Below are positions 63,389-64,000 of a DNA stretch of 64,000 nucleotides, in pieces. Location of the stretch: positions 21,545,349 through 21,609,348 of the forward strand of contig OX336339.1 of NCBI GenBank assembly GCA_946902875.1, read 5' to 3'. Below the pieces are notes generated by a model. The model was not told where the DNA came from, did not search any database, and saw only the letters and a list, made by a program, of their open reading frames with translations. Within the stretch, counting starts at the first letter, position 1; the number at the start of each line of letters is the position of its first letter. The translations under genes and the position numbers were made by a program. The stretch comes from Nematopogon swammerdamellus (Eukaryota > Arthropoda > Insecta > Lepidoptera > Adelidae).

Positions 63389-64000
63389 GAAGAAAGTAAG
63401 TAACTGAGGGCGAGGCCGAAGGCCGAGCTGCGTTCAGGAAGACTATAAACCTTCTCGAAGAAAGTAAGTAACTAAGGGCGAGGCCGAAGGCCGAGCTGCG
63501 TTCAGGGACACTATAAACCTTCTTGAAGAAAGTACGTAACTGAGGGCGAGGCCGAAGGCCGAGCTGCGTTCAGGAAGACTATAAACCTTCTCAAAGAAAG
63601 TACGTAACTATGGGCGAAACCGAAAGCCGAGCTGCGTTCAGTAAGACTATAAACCTTCTCGAAGAAAGTAAGTAACAAAGGGCGAGGCCGAAGGCCGAAC
63701 TGCGTTCATGAAGAATATAAACCTTCTCGAAGAAAGTAAGTAACAAAGGGCGAGGCCGAAGGCCGAGCTGCGTTCAGGAAGACGATAAACTTTCTCAAAG
63801 AAAGTAAGTAGCTGAGGGCGAGGCCGAAGGCCGAGCTGCGTTCAGGAAGACTATAAACCTTCCCGAAGAAAGTAAGTAACAAAAGGCGAGGCCGAACGCC
63901 GAGCTACGTTCAGGAAGACGATAAACTTTCTCGAAGAAAGTAAGTAACTGAGGGCGAGGCCGAAGGCCGAGCTGCGTTCAGGAAGACTATAAACCTTTTC
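63389..64000 (+). repeat. 68-bp tandem array, at least 9 units
   Basis: GAAGAAAGTAAGTAACTGAG begins units at 63389, 63457, 63525 and onward every 68 bp. Each unit has GGCGAGGCCGAAGGCCGAGC (a GGCC-GAA-GGCC dyad) and CTGCGTTCAGGAAGACTATA. The array runs off the window. Confidence 0.95.

Noticed and set aside
12063..63999. CRISPR-like arrays
   Set aside because: The direct repeats (109 bp, 71 bp and 68 bp units, microsatellites) are contiguous with no unique spacers, and the DNA is eukaryotic.

Overview
The window is nuclear DNA from an insect, most likely a moth or butterfly (Lepidoptera). The evidence is indirect. AT-rich, gene-poor sequence is packed with short interspersed repeats of the kind common in lepidopteran genomes, such as GGTTCCGTA...CTTGGCCGGTTTTTT units, SINE-like units ending CCGTGTCAGTTTCCATAAAA, and CCCCCGAC-ended hairpins. 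These sit with Jockey/CR1-like, R1-like and RTE-like LINE remnants and one BEL/Pao LTR retrotransposon. No bacterial operons, rRNA or CRISPR were seen. No complete host gene is visible; the best host-gene candidate is one exon at 4259-4659 whose product I cannot name.

Region 1-26 kb is a mosaic of SINE-like units, a tRNA-derived SINE with readable A and B boxes (about 1330-1738), a hAT-type MITE with an 8-bp target duplication (5426-5986), hairpin MITEs, Helitron-like units and a 1.5-kb palindrome (19005-20490). At 26-36 kb a local duplication gives a paralogous empty site for one repeat copy. A Jockey-like LINE 3' end (27438-28548) carries a second hAT MITE with a perfect 8-bp duplication, and an R1-like LINE 3' end lies at 29.3-30.2 kb.

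Region 39.15-48.08 kb is the most striking structure. It is a foldback element whose two inverted arms are made of tandem units of about 109 bp (roughly 12 units left, 10 right). A 6.3-kb BEL/Pao retrotransposon is inserted almost at its centre. That element has apparently identical 179-bp LTRs, a 5-bp target duplication, a primer binding site, a polypurine tract and one uninterrupted gag-pol frame with protease, reverse transcriptase, RNase H and integrase motifs and no env. It looks recent and possibly still active.

Region 49-64 kb returns to interspersed repeats. A layered nest of LINEs lies at 58.4-61.1 kb, where an RTE remnant is split by a Jockey-like LINE in the opposite orientation and truncated by a CR1-like LINE. 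Around it, 57.0-61.9 kb is bracketed by CCCCCGAC-family ends and carries clustered TTTCGGTGG-type motifs, so it may be one older, larger transposon. A CpG-rich block (56.63-56.86 kb) is the only promoter-like candidate. The window ends inside a 68-bp tandem array.

The genes do not form a pathway. The only apparently functional coding unit is the BEL/Pao polyprotein. Similarity statements are from recognition of family motifs; no database search was run.
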